From: Microcaldota archaeon
GTDB taxonomy: Archaea; B1Sed10-29; JACOVT01
Assembly (NCBI GenBank): GCA_016177165.1
Contig: JACOVT010000106.1
Span: forward strand, 1 to 5,739
DNA length: 5,739 bases
Reading direction: 5' to 3'
Shown one piece after another: positions 1 to 5,211 of this stretch. Below the pieces are notes generated by a model that had not been told where the DNA came from, made no database searches, and was given only the letters and a program-made list of their open reading frames with translations. Each line of letters starts with the position of its first letter. Position 1 is the stretch's first letter. The translations under genes were made by a program, and so were the position numbers.

Positions 1-1
1 A

Positions 2-550
2 TTCATTGGCAGAAACGGAACCAAGCGAGTCTTCCTATGCGGGCATAGCACAGGCTCGCAGAAAGTTACATTCTACCAGGAAAAAACCGCAGACAGACGC
101 GTCAAGGGACTTATCCTTCTGTCTCCTGCTGATGACCTCAACGCATGGAAGAAGGAGCTTGGGCGTAAGTTTAACGACACAATTGCGCTGGCGCGCAAAT
201 TATATCATAAGGACAAGATGGCATTTGTACCAATCAAGATTCTTGGTGAGCTTAGGGGCGCGCAGAGGTTTTTCAACCTAGCTGACGAGCGTTATGCTGA
301 AGGTCGTATCTTCAACTACGCAAGACCTAAACTTACCGAGTTTGGCAAGGTTAGGGTTCCCGTGCTCGTTGTTTGGGGTCAAAAAGAGGAGTATTTACCA
401 TCTTCGATCAAGGAATGCAATCAATTACTCACAAAGAGCTCGCATTCCAGAAACCTGCAGATTAAAGTAATGCGAGGAGCTGGACACAGCTTCAAACGTC
501 ACGAAAAAGAACTTGCTGGTATAGTCAATGGCTGGCTAACCAAACTATAA
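2..550 (+). CDS. alpha/beta hydrolase, C-terminal part (start lies outside the window)
   Basis: The frame is open from base 2 to the TAA at 548-550 (182 residues), so the gene begins upstream of the window. An in-frame ATG at 218 is internal. Near the visible N-end is the nucleophile elbow GHSTG (residues 14-18, Ser16), followed by the strand GLILLSPADD. The C-terminal core has VPVLVVWGQKEE and the catalytic-His motif GAGHSF (His162). This order of Ser, acid and His is that of the alpha/beta hydrolase fold; the GHSTG-S-Q elbow and LSPADD segment resemble the DUF1749 group. The acid position, usually Asp in GxxDxx, appears to be Glu129. Substrate is unknown; a cytosolic esterase or lipase-like role is inferred. 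Base composition is noticeably more AT-rich than the operon downstream. Confidence 0.85.
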   Translation, partial: FIGRNGTKRVFLCGHSTGSQKVTFYQEKTADRRVKGLILLSPADDLNAWKKELGRKFNDTIALARKLYHKDKMAFVPIKILGELRGAQRFFNLADERYAEGRIFNYARPKLTEFGKVRVPVLVVWGQKEEYLPSSIKECNQLLTKSSHSRNLQIKVMRGAGHSFKRHEKELAGIVNGWLTKL

Positions 551-613
551 AATACATATGTTTGCTCATTACTGGCCGCCGGATTCGCACTCTTTGTGTG
601 CATTCTGCCGCCG

Positions 614-637
614 GCGCTTGACAGGATTCGAACCCAT
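614..637 (-). other. tRNA T-arm-like fragment (possible tRNA remnant)
   Basis: On the minus strand, 637 to 621 reads ATGGGTTCGAATCCTGT. This gives a 5-bp stem (two G-U pairs) around the loop TTCGAAT, the universal T-arm signature, followed by CAAGCGC where the acceptor 3' strand would lie. I could not build matching D and anticodon arms upstream (638-720), although GCGTTTA near 693 pairs with six of the seven acceptor-like bases. It may be a broken tRNA, a tRNA with introns I cannot resolve, or chance. Confidence 0.3.
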
Positions 638-672
638 TTGAATTCTATTGACTGCATACGCCATTTCTGGTA

Positions 673-1275
673 GTGCACTGCAAGCTTAAACGCCGGCTGG
701 AACGCATCAAACGCGGGCTTGAGAAGGTTTCAGACGAGAAACGAGAGACGCTCGAGAAGAAGCTGAGCGAGATGGCCTCGGAAATCGCAGCCGGCCTGTT
801 CTTCTTCGGCATCTGGAGTGGCGACCTCTGGCTGATGATCATTGCGTTCTTCATTGCAATGGCCGACGGCGGCGAGTATCAGGCCACCATTACCCACCTA
901 GCCCTAAAGCGGGTTCCGCTCTCGAAACTCGTGTCGCGCGATTACCTTTTAGTAAGCCCAACCGAAACTCTCAATTCGGCAGCGCTCAAGATGATAGAAG
1001 AGAAAAGGTCGGCCGCGATAGTCTCCTCGAAACCGCCGCTCGTGCTCAACCTGACCGATCTGGGCCGCGCCCCAAAGACCGCAAAGGCGGCAACCGCCGC
1101 CCGAGACGTCGGAACCATCACCCTGCGTGACTCTAGCGAAGCAGCCTACCGCAAGCTGGCAGCGTCAGACTCGTTCGCCGTGCCCGTGGTCTCCAACAAC
1201 CGCCTTGTGGGCGTGGTCTACCGCGCCGACATCGAAAAAACGGTACGCATACTGTCTGCTTTGAAGAAAACGTAG
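673..1275 (+). CDS. membrane-anchored CBS-domain protein, resembling the C-terminal half of an M50 site-2 protease
   Basis: The product has 200 residues with a GTG start; the frame is closed by TGA at 649-651, so it cannot extend far upstream. Residues 4-37 are charged and helical. Residues 38-63 form a hydrophobic hairpin broken by SGD, followed by an acidic DGGEYQ segment, and residues about 80-195 look like a pair of CBS motifs ending in VPVVSNNRLVGVVYRADI. The hydrophobic hairpin leading straight into CBS domains matches the end of archaeal M50 site-2 proteases with CBS tails. The HExxH helix and the later DG motif of such proteases are absent, so the protein should not be proteolytic. 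It may be a decayed gene or a stand-alone sensor; CBS domains usually bind adenine nucleotides. No clear Shine-Dalgarno is visible; a weak TCTATTGA lies about 26 nt upstream. Its TAG stop abuts the stop of the opposing gene. Confidence 0.7.
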   Translation: MHCKLKRRLERIKRGLEKVSDEKRETLEKKLSEMASEIAAGLFFFGIWSGDLWLMIIAFFIAMADGGEYQATITHLALKRVPLSKLVSRDYLLVSPTETLNSAALKMIEEKRSAAIVSSKPPLVLNLTDLGRAPKTAKAATAARDVGTITLRDSSEAAYRKLAASDSFAVPVVSNNRLVGVVYRADIEKTVRILSALKKT

Positions 1276-1527
1276 TCAACGACGTCTTCCCTTTCTTACC
1301 CCTCTTACATTTCTTGCTTGTTTAGCGGGTAGTGGTGCGACTTTCTTGCGTTGAGCACGTGCTAAGTTATTGAGAACTGCTGCGGTAATCCGGGCACTTT
1401 TTAATTCTTCGAGACGTGCAAATTCCGCCCTACTAATGGGCGCGGAACCACTAGCTCTTGCTAATTTTCCGCGAAGTGCAAATTCCTCCCTACTCAGGGG
1501 CGCTTCAACGCGAGACCGTCTAGGCAT
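1276..1527 (-). CDS. small, very basic hypothetical protein with an internal repeat
   Basis: I do not recognise this 83-residue protein. It starts at an ATG (1527) with a TATA-like box centred about 25 nt upstream, consistent with a leaderless mRNA. Both ends are strongly basic (MPRRSR at the start, RGVRKGRRR at the end). Residues 9-28 and 29-48 are two copies of a 20-residue unit of the form APxSRxEFAxxxxL, encoded by a 60-bp tandem DNA duplication; residues 49-68 may be a more degenerate third unit. There are no cysteines or hydrophobic membrane segments. A short helical nucleic-acid-binding protein would fit the composition, but that is only inference. Its TGA (1276-1278) directly follows the TAG of the converging CBS gene, with no spacer for separate terminators. 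Confidence 0.6.
   Translation of the reverse strand: MPRRSRVEAPLSREEFALRGKLARASGSAPISRAEFARLEELKSARITAAVLNNLARAQRKKVAPLPAKQARNVRGVRKGRRR
1401..1503. repeat. 60-bp-period tandem duplication within a coding region
   Basis: Bases 1401-1443 and 1461-1503 align at an offset of exactly 60. The best-conserved part is GTGCAAATTCC (1416-1426 and 1476-1486) followed by CCCTACT and GGGCGC. The period is 20 codons, so the reading frame of the minus-strand gene is kept. Third-position changes dominate in the conserved core, suggesting selection on the protein after duplication. Confidence 0.8.
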
Positions 1528-1548
1528 GCGCTTGTATGGACGTGAGAG

Positions 1549-1556
1549 TTAATAAA
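1549..1556 (-). promoter_or_regulatory. TATA-like box for the small basic protein gene
   Basis: TTTATTAA on the minus strand is centred about 25 nt before the ATG at 1527, the spacing expected for a leaderless archaeal transcript. No Shine-Dalgarno sequence lies between them. Confidence 0.45.
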
Positions 1557-1725
1557 CTTTACTGATACGGAGTATAAGGCGGCCATGCCCGCGTCTGGGC
1601 CTGCCAGCTGCGCGGCTCGGAAGCAACCCGTCTATAGCACGGACTACTCTGTCTTTTCCTTCAACCAGAGCTATCATTCTAGATAAAAGCCCTGTAGGTA
1701 CCGTTAGCCTCACAGAAAACCCCAC
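1549..1725 (-). CDS. possible small ORF in the divergent spacer
   Basis: The minus strand is open from a GTG at 1725 (58 residues) or an ATG at 1677 (42 residues, beginning MIALVEGKDRVVRAIDGLLP) to a TAA at 1549-1551. It ends 21 nt before the small basic protein gene on the same strand, so the two could be co-transcribed. I recognise no family. The longer version would run through the left arm of the inverted repeat, which argues for the ATG start. It could equally be a chance frame in GC-rich DNA. Confidence 0.2.
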   Translation of the reverse strand: MGFSVRLTVPTGLLSRMIALVEGKDRVVRAIDGLLPSRAAGRPRRGHGRLILRISKVY

Positions 1726-1757
1726 ACTTTAGTGTGGGGTACCTACAGGGCTTTTAT
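1683..1757. repeat. nested inverted repeat, 20-bp perfect arms around an inner hairpin
   Basis: The left arm ATAAAAGCCCTGTAGGTACC (1683-1702) is exactly reverse-complementary to 1738-1757. The 35-base interval between the arms contains a second palindrome at 1720-1739, whose last two G residues overlap the start of the right arm, so the two stems compete for those bases. The element lies in the divergent spacer between the small minus-strand gene(s) and the GNAT gene. Each arm carries an outward-facing TTTTAT. It may be a miniature mobile element, the remnant of an IS end, or a folded regulatory site. Confidence 0.85.
1720..1739 (+). other. CCCC...GGGG hairpin resembling an IS200/IS605-family end
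   Basis: CCCCACAC-TTTA-GTGTGGGG forms an 8-bp perfect stem with a 4-base loop. Hairpins of the form CCCC-n-CTTTAG-n-GGGG are typical of the right ends of IS200/IS605 and IS1341-type elements, where they form the scaffold end of the TnpB-associated RNA. No tnpA or tnpB gene is present in the window. There is no T-run after the stem, so an intrinsic terminator is less likely. The link to insertion sequences rests on remembered shape, not on a match. Confidence 0.4.
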
Positions 1758-1758
1758 T
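1752..1758 (+). promoter_or_regulatory. TATA-like box for the GNAT gene, inside the right repeat arm
   Basis: TTTTATT is centred about 24 nt upstream of the GTG at 1779, supporting that codon as a leaderless start. Because it belongs to the repeat arm, the left arm carries the mirror copy pointing the other way. Confidence 0.4.
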
Positions 1759-1778
1759 CTGATCGCGCTAACAATGGT

Positions 1779-2258
1779 GTGGGCTTTGAAATAGTATCTC
1801 TGCGAGCGCGCGACATCGAGCAGGCGCATGCGCTCATTCACAAAGTGATCCGCAACCACCCCAGCTACTCGCCAGAGGCCCGCAGGTTCTGGGAGTCTTA
1901 CTACACGCCTGCGGTGTTGCGCAAGCACTTGCATGACACCAACTGGATGTTTCTAGTAGCAAGACAAGACGGCAAAGTCGTAGGTTTTACAGACATCATG
2001 TGGTTCGAGGGAGGAGTCACTCGCAGCGACTGGACGATCGTAGATCCATGTTATCGCGGCCATGGGATAGGCCATGCTCTAATGCGCGCAAAACTGGCTG
2101 TTGCGCGCAAACGGGGCTGCCACAAGATAATCGCCGACTCGATAGTCGGCAACACGGAAGGCGAACGTCTCCTCAAGTCATCTGGCTTCAAGAAGCTCGC
2201 GCGCTTGCGCGACTACTGGTTCCACCAAGACTACCAGCTCTGGGAGAAACAACTTTAA
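1779..2258 (+). CDS. GNAT-family N-acetyltransferase
   Basis: The protein has 159 residues from the GTG at 1779. The frame stays open to a GTG at 1734, but that codon sits in the inverted-repeat hairpin and would add residues unlike the family; the later start begins with the strand FEIVSLRARD typical of GNAT proteins and has a TATA-like box at the right distance. Motif A is seen as YRGHGIGHALM (Arg93-Gly98, the R/Q-x-x-G-x-G acetyl-CoA pyrophosphate loop), preceded by the strand DWTIVDP and followed by a helix of family-like composition. The C-terminal motif is NTEGERLLKSSGFKKL, where a late helix positions the cofactor. The family transfers acetyl groups from acetyl-CoA to amines; the acceptor here (small molecule or protein N-terminus) cannot be told. 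Length is normal for a single-domain GNAT. Confidence 0.85.
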   Translation: MGFEIVSLRARDIEQAHALIHKVIRNHPSYSPEARRFWESYYTPAVLRKHLHDTNWMFLVARQDGKVVGFTDIMWFEGGVTRSDWTIVDPCYRGHGIGHALMRAKLAVARKRGCHKIIADSIVGNTEGERLLKSSGFKKLARLRDYWFHQDYQLWEKQL

Positions 2259-2260
2259 GT
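2253..2260 (+). promoter_or_regulatory. TATA-like box before the oxidoreductase gene
   Basis: CTTTAAGT overlaps the stop codon of the GNAT gene. It is centred about 26 nt before the ATG at 2282, and about 17 nt before the ATG at 2273, so it favours the second ATG as a leaderless start. Confidence 0.35.
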
Positions 2261-2272
2261 AGGGTTTTTGTT

Positions 2273-2941
2273 ATGACCTCGATGAAAAAGTACCGGCCGT
2301 TCGTACTGGGCATAAACGGCTCGCCACATTCGATGGGAATTACTGCAAAACTACTTGACCTCGTACTGGGTGGCGCAAAGAGGGCCGGCGCCGAAACGCG
2401 TCGAGTTGACCTCTACAAGCTGCGCATCACCCACGAGCCCGGCCTTTACAGCATTTCAAGCAGGCTCGAGGTGCCCAAAAGAATGCCGAGAGACGACATA
2501 CGCGACCTGTACAAGGACATAATTCGTGCTGGCGGATTGGTGCTCGCAACTCCAAACTACTGGGCCAACATGAGTGGCATAATGAAGGACTTTATCGATC
2601 ACTTAACCGCGCTTGAAAACAAGAACTTTGCCCTCGAAGGAAAAGTGGGCGTTTTCATCGCCGCCTCAAAGGAAAACGAAGGAGGCCTTGAAATGGCAGC
2701 AACCAGCATGGCCATGGCTCTCGCTCAAATGGGCGTGCTGATACCTCCCAACGGGATAATGTGGCACCCGGGCGACTGGGAAACCATAAAAGGGAAGGTC
2801 AAAAATTGGGCGCTGCACGACGCGCCGATCTGCGGTCAAAAAATGACCGAGCTAATCAAGCTGCTCAAGGAGCACCCCATACTGTGGAATGAAGGCACGA
2901 CTGGTTTGTTGAGGAAAAGACGCAAGCGCAGTATTAATTAA
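2273..2941 (+). CDS. flavodoxin-fold NAD(P)H-dependent FMN reductase-type oxidoreductase
   Basis: The protein has 222 residues from the ATG at 2273; the ATG at 2282 (219 residues, MKKYRPF...) is equally possible and better placed relative to the TATA-like box. Residues 11-24 hold the flavin-phosphate loop VLGINGSPHSMGIT, and residues 91-110 hold the second signature, ATPNYWANMSGIMKDFIDH, which places the isoalloxazine ring. Both are typical of the NADPH-dependent FMN reductase and iron-sulfur flavoprotein superfamily. Relatives with an iron-sulfur site carry clustered cysteines around residues 55-70; here that segment (HEPGLYSISSRLEVP) has none, and the only cysteine is Cys187. It should therefore work with flavin alone, as a cytosolic quinone, nitro-compound or flavin reductase. 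The C-terminus ends in a basic tail, RKRRKRS. It follows the GNAT gene by 14 nt on the same strand. Confidence 0.85.
   Translation: MTSMKKYRPFVLGINGSPHSMGITAKLLDLVLGGAKRAGAETRRVDLYKLRITHEPGLYSISSRLEVPKRMPRDDIRDLYKDIIRAGGLVLATPNYWANMSGIMKDFIDHLTALENKNFALEGKVGVFIAASKENEGGLEMAATSMAMALAQMGVLIPPNGIMWHPGDWETIKGKVKNWALHDAPICGQKMTELIKLLKEHPILWNEGTTGLLRKRRKRSIN
2932..2941 (+). promoter_or_regulatory. TATA-like box before the ABC exporter genes
   Basis: TATTAATTAA overlaps the stop codon of the oxidoreductase and is centred about 25 nt before the ATG at 2962. No Shine-Dalgarno precedes that ATG, so the exporter pair probably has its own leaderless promoter. Confidence 0.45.
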
Positions 2942-2961
2942 CAGAAATGCAGTAATACCGC

Positions 2962-3951
2962 ATGCCCGTATCGGCAATTGAAGTAAGCGGTTTGTCAAAG
3001 CATTTCGGCTCCCTAAAGGCCGTGGATTCTGTCTCGTTCAGCGTTGCGGAGGGAGAGATCTTCGGCCTGCTCGGGCCAAACGGAGCGGGCAAGACCACCA
3101 CCATCTCGATGCTTGCCACGATGCTCTTCCCGTCAAACGGAAAAGCGAAAGTCGCCGGCCACTCTTTAGAAGATCATGATGCTGTTCGCAACTCGATTGG
3201 GATTGTGTTCCAAGATCCTTCGCTGGACGACGAGCTGACTGGCATGGAGAACCTGATGTTTCACGCGCGCATCTACCACATACCACGCAAGGAACGCGGG
3301 CCGCGCGCCATGGAAGTGCTAAAGCTCGTCGGGCTGGAAGACCGCGCCTCATCACTGGTCAAGACCTATTCTGGCGGCATGAAGCGCCGCCTAGAGATCG
3401 CACGCGGCCTGATGCACAAGCCCAAGATACTGTTTTTGGACGAGCCCACCCTCGGGTTGGACCCGCAAACCCGGCGTGCTGTCTGGGATCAGGTAAGGAC
3501 GCTTAACAAGAAGCATGGCGTGACCATCATTCTCACGACCCACTACATGGAGGAGGCCGACCAGCTGTGCGACAGGATCGCCATTATGGACCACGGCAGG
3601 ATAATCGCGCTGGACACCCCAGACAAGCTTAAAGCATCCTTGGGCGGCGACGTGATCACGATACTGACGCCCGACGCAGGGAAACTGGAAAAATGCCTGC
3701 AGGTCAAGGCCCCGGCAACCATAAAACAGGTGGATGGCGGGCTTGTTGTAACCTCAAAGCGCGGCGACAAGGCCGCGCCCAAAATACTATCTATCGCGCA
3801 CAATCGCGGCATTCGCGTCGACTCGATAAACGTCAAGAAGCCCTCCCTTGAAGACGTGTTCATCCAGCATACTGGACGCAGCATCCGCGAGAGGGAAGCC
3901 TCCACGACCGAGGTAATGCGCGCCGTCTACAATACGGGGTGGGGAAAATGA
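2962..3951 (+). CDS. ABC-2 type exporter, ATP-binding subunit (DrrA/CcmA-like)
   Basis: The 329-residue protein contains a complete nucleotide-binding domain: Walker A GPNGAGKTT (38-46), Q-loop VFQDPSLDDELT (82-93), signature YSGGM (136-140), Walker B ILFLDEP (156-162), D-loop GLDPQT (165-170) and switch His194 in TTHYMEEAD. Residues from about 205 to 310 form the C-terminal extension found in the daunorubicin-resistance DrrA group (DUF4162-like), ending in the characteristic PSLEDVFIQHTG. It hydrolyses ATP at the inner membrane face to power export by the permease encoded next. Its stop overlaps the permease start (ATGA), so the two subunits are translationally coupled. The family exports drugs, polyketides or lipids; the substrate here cannot be predicted. 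The catalytic motifs are intact. Confidence 0.95.
   Translation: MPVSAIEVSGLSKHFGSLKAVDSVSFSVAEGEIFGLLGPNGAGKTTTISMLATMLFPSNGKAKVAGHSLEDHDAVRNSIGIVFQDPSLDDELTGMENLMFHARIYHIPRKERGPRAMEVLKLVGLEDRASSLVKTYSGGMKRRLEIARGLMHKPKILFLDEPTLGLDPQTRRAVWDQVRTLNKKHGVTIILTTHYMEEADQLCDRIAIMDHGRIIALDTPDKLKASLGGDVITILTPDAGKLEKCLQVKAPATIKQVDGGLVVTSKRGDKAAPKILSIAHNRGIRVDSINVKKPSLEDVFIQHTGRSIREREASTTEVMRAVYNTGWGK
3936..3944 (+). promoter_or_regulatory. ribosome binding site for the ABC permease
   Basis: GGGGTGGGG contains GGTG, an archaeal anti-16S-complementary core, six bases before the ATG at 3948. It supports that ATG over the in-frame GTG at 3939, which would lie inside the site. It is the only convincing Shine-Dalgarno in the window and serves the gene inside the transcription unit. 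Confidence 0.5.
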
Positions 3952-4697
3952 GTTTTCTTTCCGACGCTTACACCATCTGGGCACGCGAAATGATACGCTT
4001 CTGGCGCCAGCGCGCCCGCGTCATCTCCAGCTTGGCAATGCCTTTCTTCTGGCTGGTCTTCATCGGGTACGGCTTCGGCGGCTCGCTAAAGTTGCCGGGC
4101 ATGGACTACACCAAGTTCCTAGCCCCGGGGGTTGTGGGAATGAGCATCCTGTTCACGGGCCTGTTCACCGGCCTGTCGGTCATCTGGGAGCGCCAGTTCG
4201 GATTCCTCAAGGAGATGATGGTGGCGCCCGTCTCAAGGACGAGCATAATGCTCGGCAAAACGCTAGGGGGCGCGACAATAGCAGTGCTGAACGGCCTTGT
4301 CATGTACATCATAGCCAGCGCGATGGGAATGATCGACTTCACGATCGCGCTGGGAGTTCCTCTGGTCTTCATGGCGCTCACAGCCCTCTGCTTCGTGTCC
4401 ATTGGTTTGATGATGGCATCACGCATGCGCAACTTCGAAGCATTCCAGGCGCTGATGACTTTCCTTATAGTCCCCACGATGTTCCTCTCCGGCTCGCTGT
4501 TCCCGCTTGCAAGCACCCCCGGCTGGATGCAGGCAGTCTCGTACGCCGACCCGCTCACCTATGGGGTGGACGGCCTGCGCGGCGCCCTCCTCGGAGCGAG
4601 CTACCACTCGCTCTGGGTAGACTTCTGGCTCCTTTCCGCGTTCGCGGTCTTCTTCCTGCTGCTCGGAGCTCACTACTTCAGGAAGAGCGCGAACTAA
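3948..4697 (+). CDS. ABC-2 type exporter, permease subunit (DrrB-like)
   Basis: The 249-residue protein starts at the ATG overlapping the ATPase stop. About six hydrophobic segments are visible, near residues 25-45, 58-80, 106-127, 133-157, 167-189 and 225-243, the topology of ABC-2 permeases. The short amphipathic helix at the N-terminus (WAREMIRFWRQR) is the usual coupling element. The segment ERQFGFLKEMMVAPVSR (81-97) after the second membrane helix, and FLSGSLFPLASTPGWMQ (179-195) with the following DPLTYGVDGLRG, are family signatures. Two copies would pair with two ATPase subunits in the cytoplasmic membrane. The length is normal and no frame disruption is seen. Substrate is unknown. Confidence 0.93.
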   Translation: MSFLSDAYTIWAREMIRFWRQRARVISSLAMPFFWLVFIGYGFGGSLKLPGMDYTKFLAPGVVGMSILFTGLFTGLSVIWERQFGFLKEMMVAPVSRTSIMLGKTLGGATIAVLNGLVMYIIASAMGMIDFTIALGVPLVFMALTALCFVSIGLMMASRMRNFEAFQALMTFLIVPTMFLSGSLFPLASTPGWMQAVSYADPLTYGVDGLRGALLGASYHSLWVDFWLLSAFAVFFLLLGAHYFRKSAN

Positions 4698-4713
4698 ATC
4701 CGGCCGACAGCCA

Positions 4714-4722
4714 TCTTTATTT
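4714..4722 (+). promoter_or_regulatory. TATA-like box before the Nudix gene
   Basis: TCTTTATTT directly precedes the ATG at 4723, too close to serve it. It is centred about 26 nt before an in-frame GTG at 4744, suggesting that GTG may be the real leaderless start. Confidence 0.35.
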
Positions 4723-5196
4723 ATGCCCGTACTAAGTGTAGCCGTGCGCAAGAAAGTCAAGCACGGCGTCGAGGCCGTGCTGTTCCGCCGCAAGCCGTTG
4801 AGGTTCCTCGTCCTCCACTCGCGCAAGCAATGGAAAGGCTGGGAATTCGTCAAGGGCGGAAGGAACAAGAAAGAGACTGAGCTTGCATCGCTGCGGCGGG
4901 AAGTCCGCGAAGAGACCGGCCTGCGGTCCTTCAGGCTCTTATGCAGGCTGCCTGTTGTGAGCGAGTTCGAATGGGACGAGAAGACCAAGCGCGCGGCATT
5001 CAACAGGGAACGCTACACTTATTCCAGCATAGTCAGCTATCTCGCGGAAGCGAGCGCCGGGCGCGTGCGTTTGGATCCATTAGAGCACGACGCGTATAAG
5101 TGGGTTTCAGCAGAGCAGGCGCTCAAAATGCTGCGGTGGCCGGGCCCCAAACGGGCGCTAAGGGCCGCGCTAAGCGTTTTAAGGGCAGGCGGATAG
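4723..5196 (+). CDS. Nudix hydrolase
   Basis: The protein has 157 residues from the ATG at 4723, or 150 from the GTG at 4744 (MRKKVKHGVEAVLF...), which the TATA-like box favours. The Nudix box is perfect: Gly45, five residues, Glu51, seven residues, then REVREETGL (59-67), with the metal-binding glutamates 60, 63 and 64 present. The preceding WKGWEFVKGGRNKKE and the later EHDAYKWVSAEQALKML resemble the diadenosine-tetraphosphatase (Ap4A) branch more than MutT, but substrate assignment from sequence is weak in this family. It is a cytosolic enzyme cleaving nucleoside diphosphates linked to another group. It follows the permease by 25 nt and may be read from the exporter transcript or its own promoter. 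Its last bases overlap the tRNA promoter region. Confidence 0.92.
   Translation: MPVLSVAVRKKVKHGVEAVLFRRKPLRFLVLHSRKQWKGWEFVKGGRNKKETELASLRREVREETGLRSFRLLCRLPVVSEFEWDEKTKRAAFNRERYTYSSIVSYLAEASAGRVRLDPLEHDAYKWVSAEQALKMLRWPGPKRALRAALSVLRAGG
5177..5183 (+). promoter_or_regulatory. TATA-like box for the tRNA-Thr gene
   Basis: TTTTAAG lies inside the 3' end of the Nudix gene. It would place transcription start near 5206, leaving a leader of about six bases before the tRNA. Confidence 0.35.
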
Positions 5197-5211
5197 ATAC
5201 CAACAAGTTGT

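Noticed and set aside
6..281. Plus-strand frame of 91 codons at the window start
   Set aside because: It overlaps the alpha/beta hydrolase, whose frame carries the nucleophile elbow; this frame shows no recognisable motif.
558..641. Short plus-strand frame ending in RLTGFEPI
   Set aside because: Its end is the antisense of a T-arm-like sequence, the same artefact type as tRNA-antisense peptides.
1401..1503. Possible CRISPR-like direct repeats
   Set aside because: Only two copies with a coding-frame period of 60 bp and partly conserved spacers; this is a duplication inside a gene.
1585..1686. Plus-strand frame of 33 codons in the spacer upstream of the inverted repeat
   Set aside because: Too short, with no family, no clear start signal, and a stop lying inside the repeat arm.
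2000..2272. N-terminal extension of the oxidoreductase frame back to 2000
   Set aside because: The extension overlaps the well-supported GNAT gene, has shadow-like composition, and the flavin-binding core begins just after the ATG at 2273/2282.
4419..5003. Long minus-strand frame of 194 codons
   Set aside because: It runs antisense to the permease and Nudix genes, both supported by clear motifs, and is low-complexity and charged as expected from GC-rich shadow frames.
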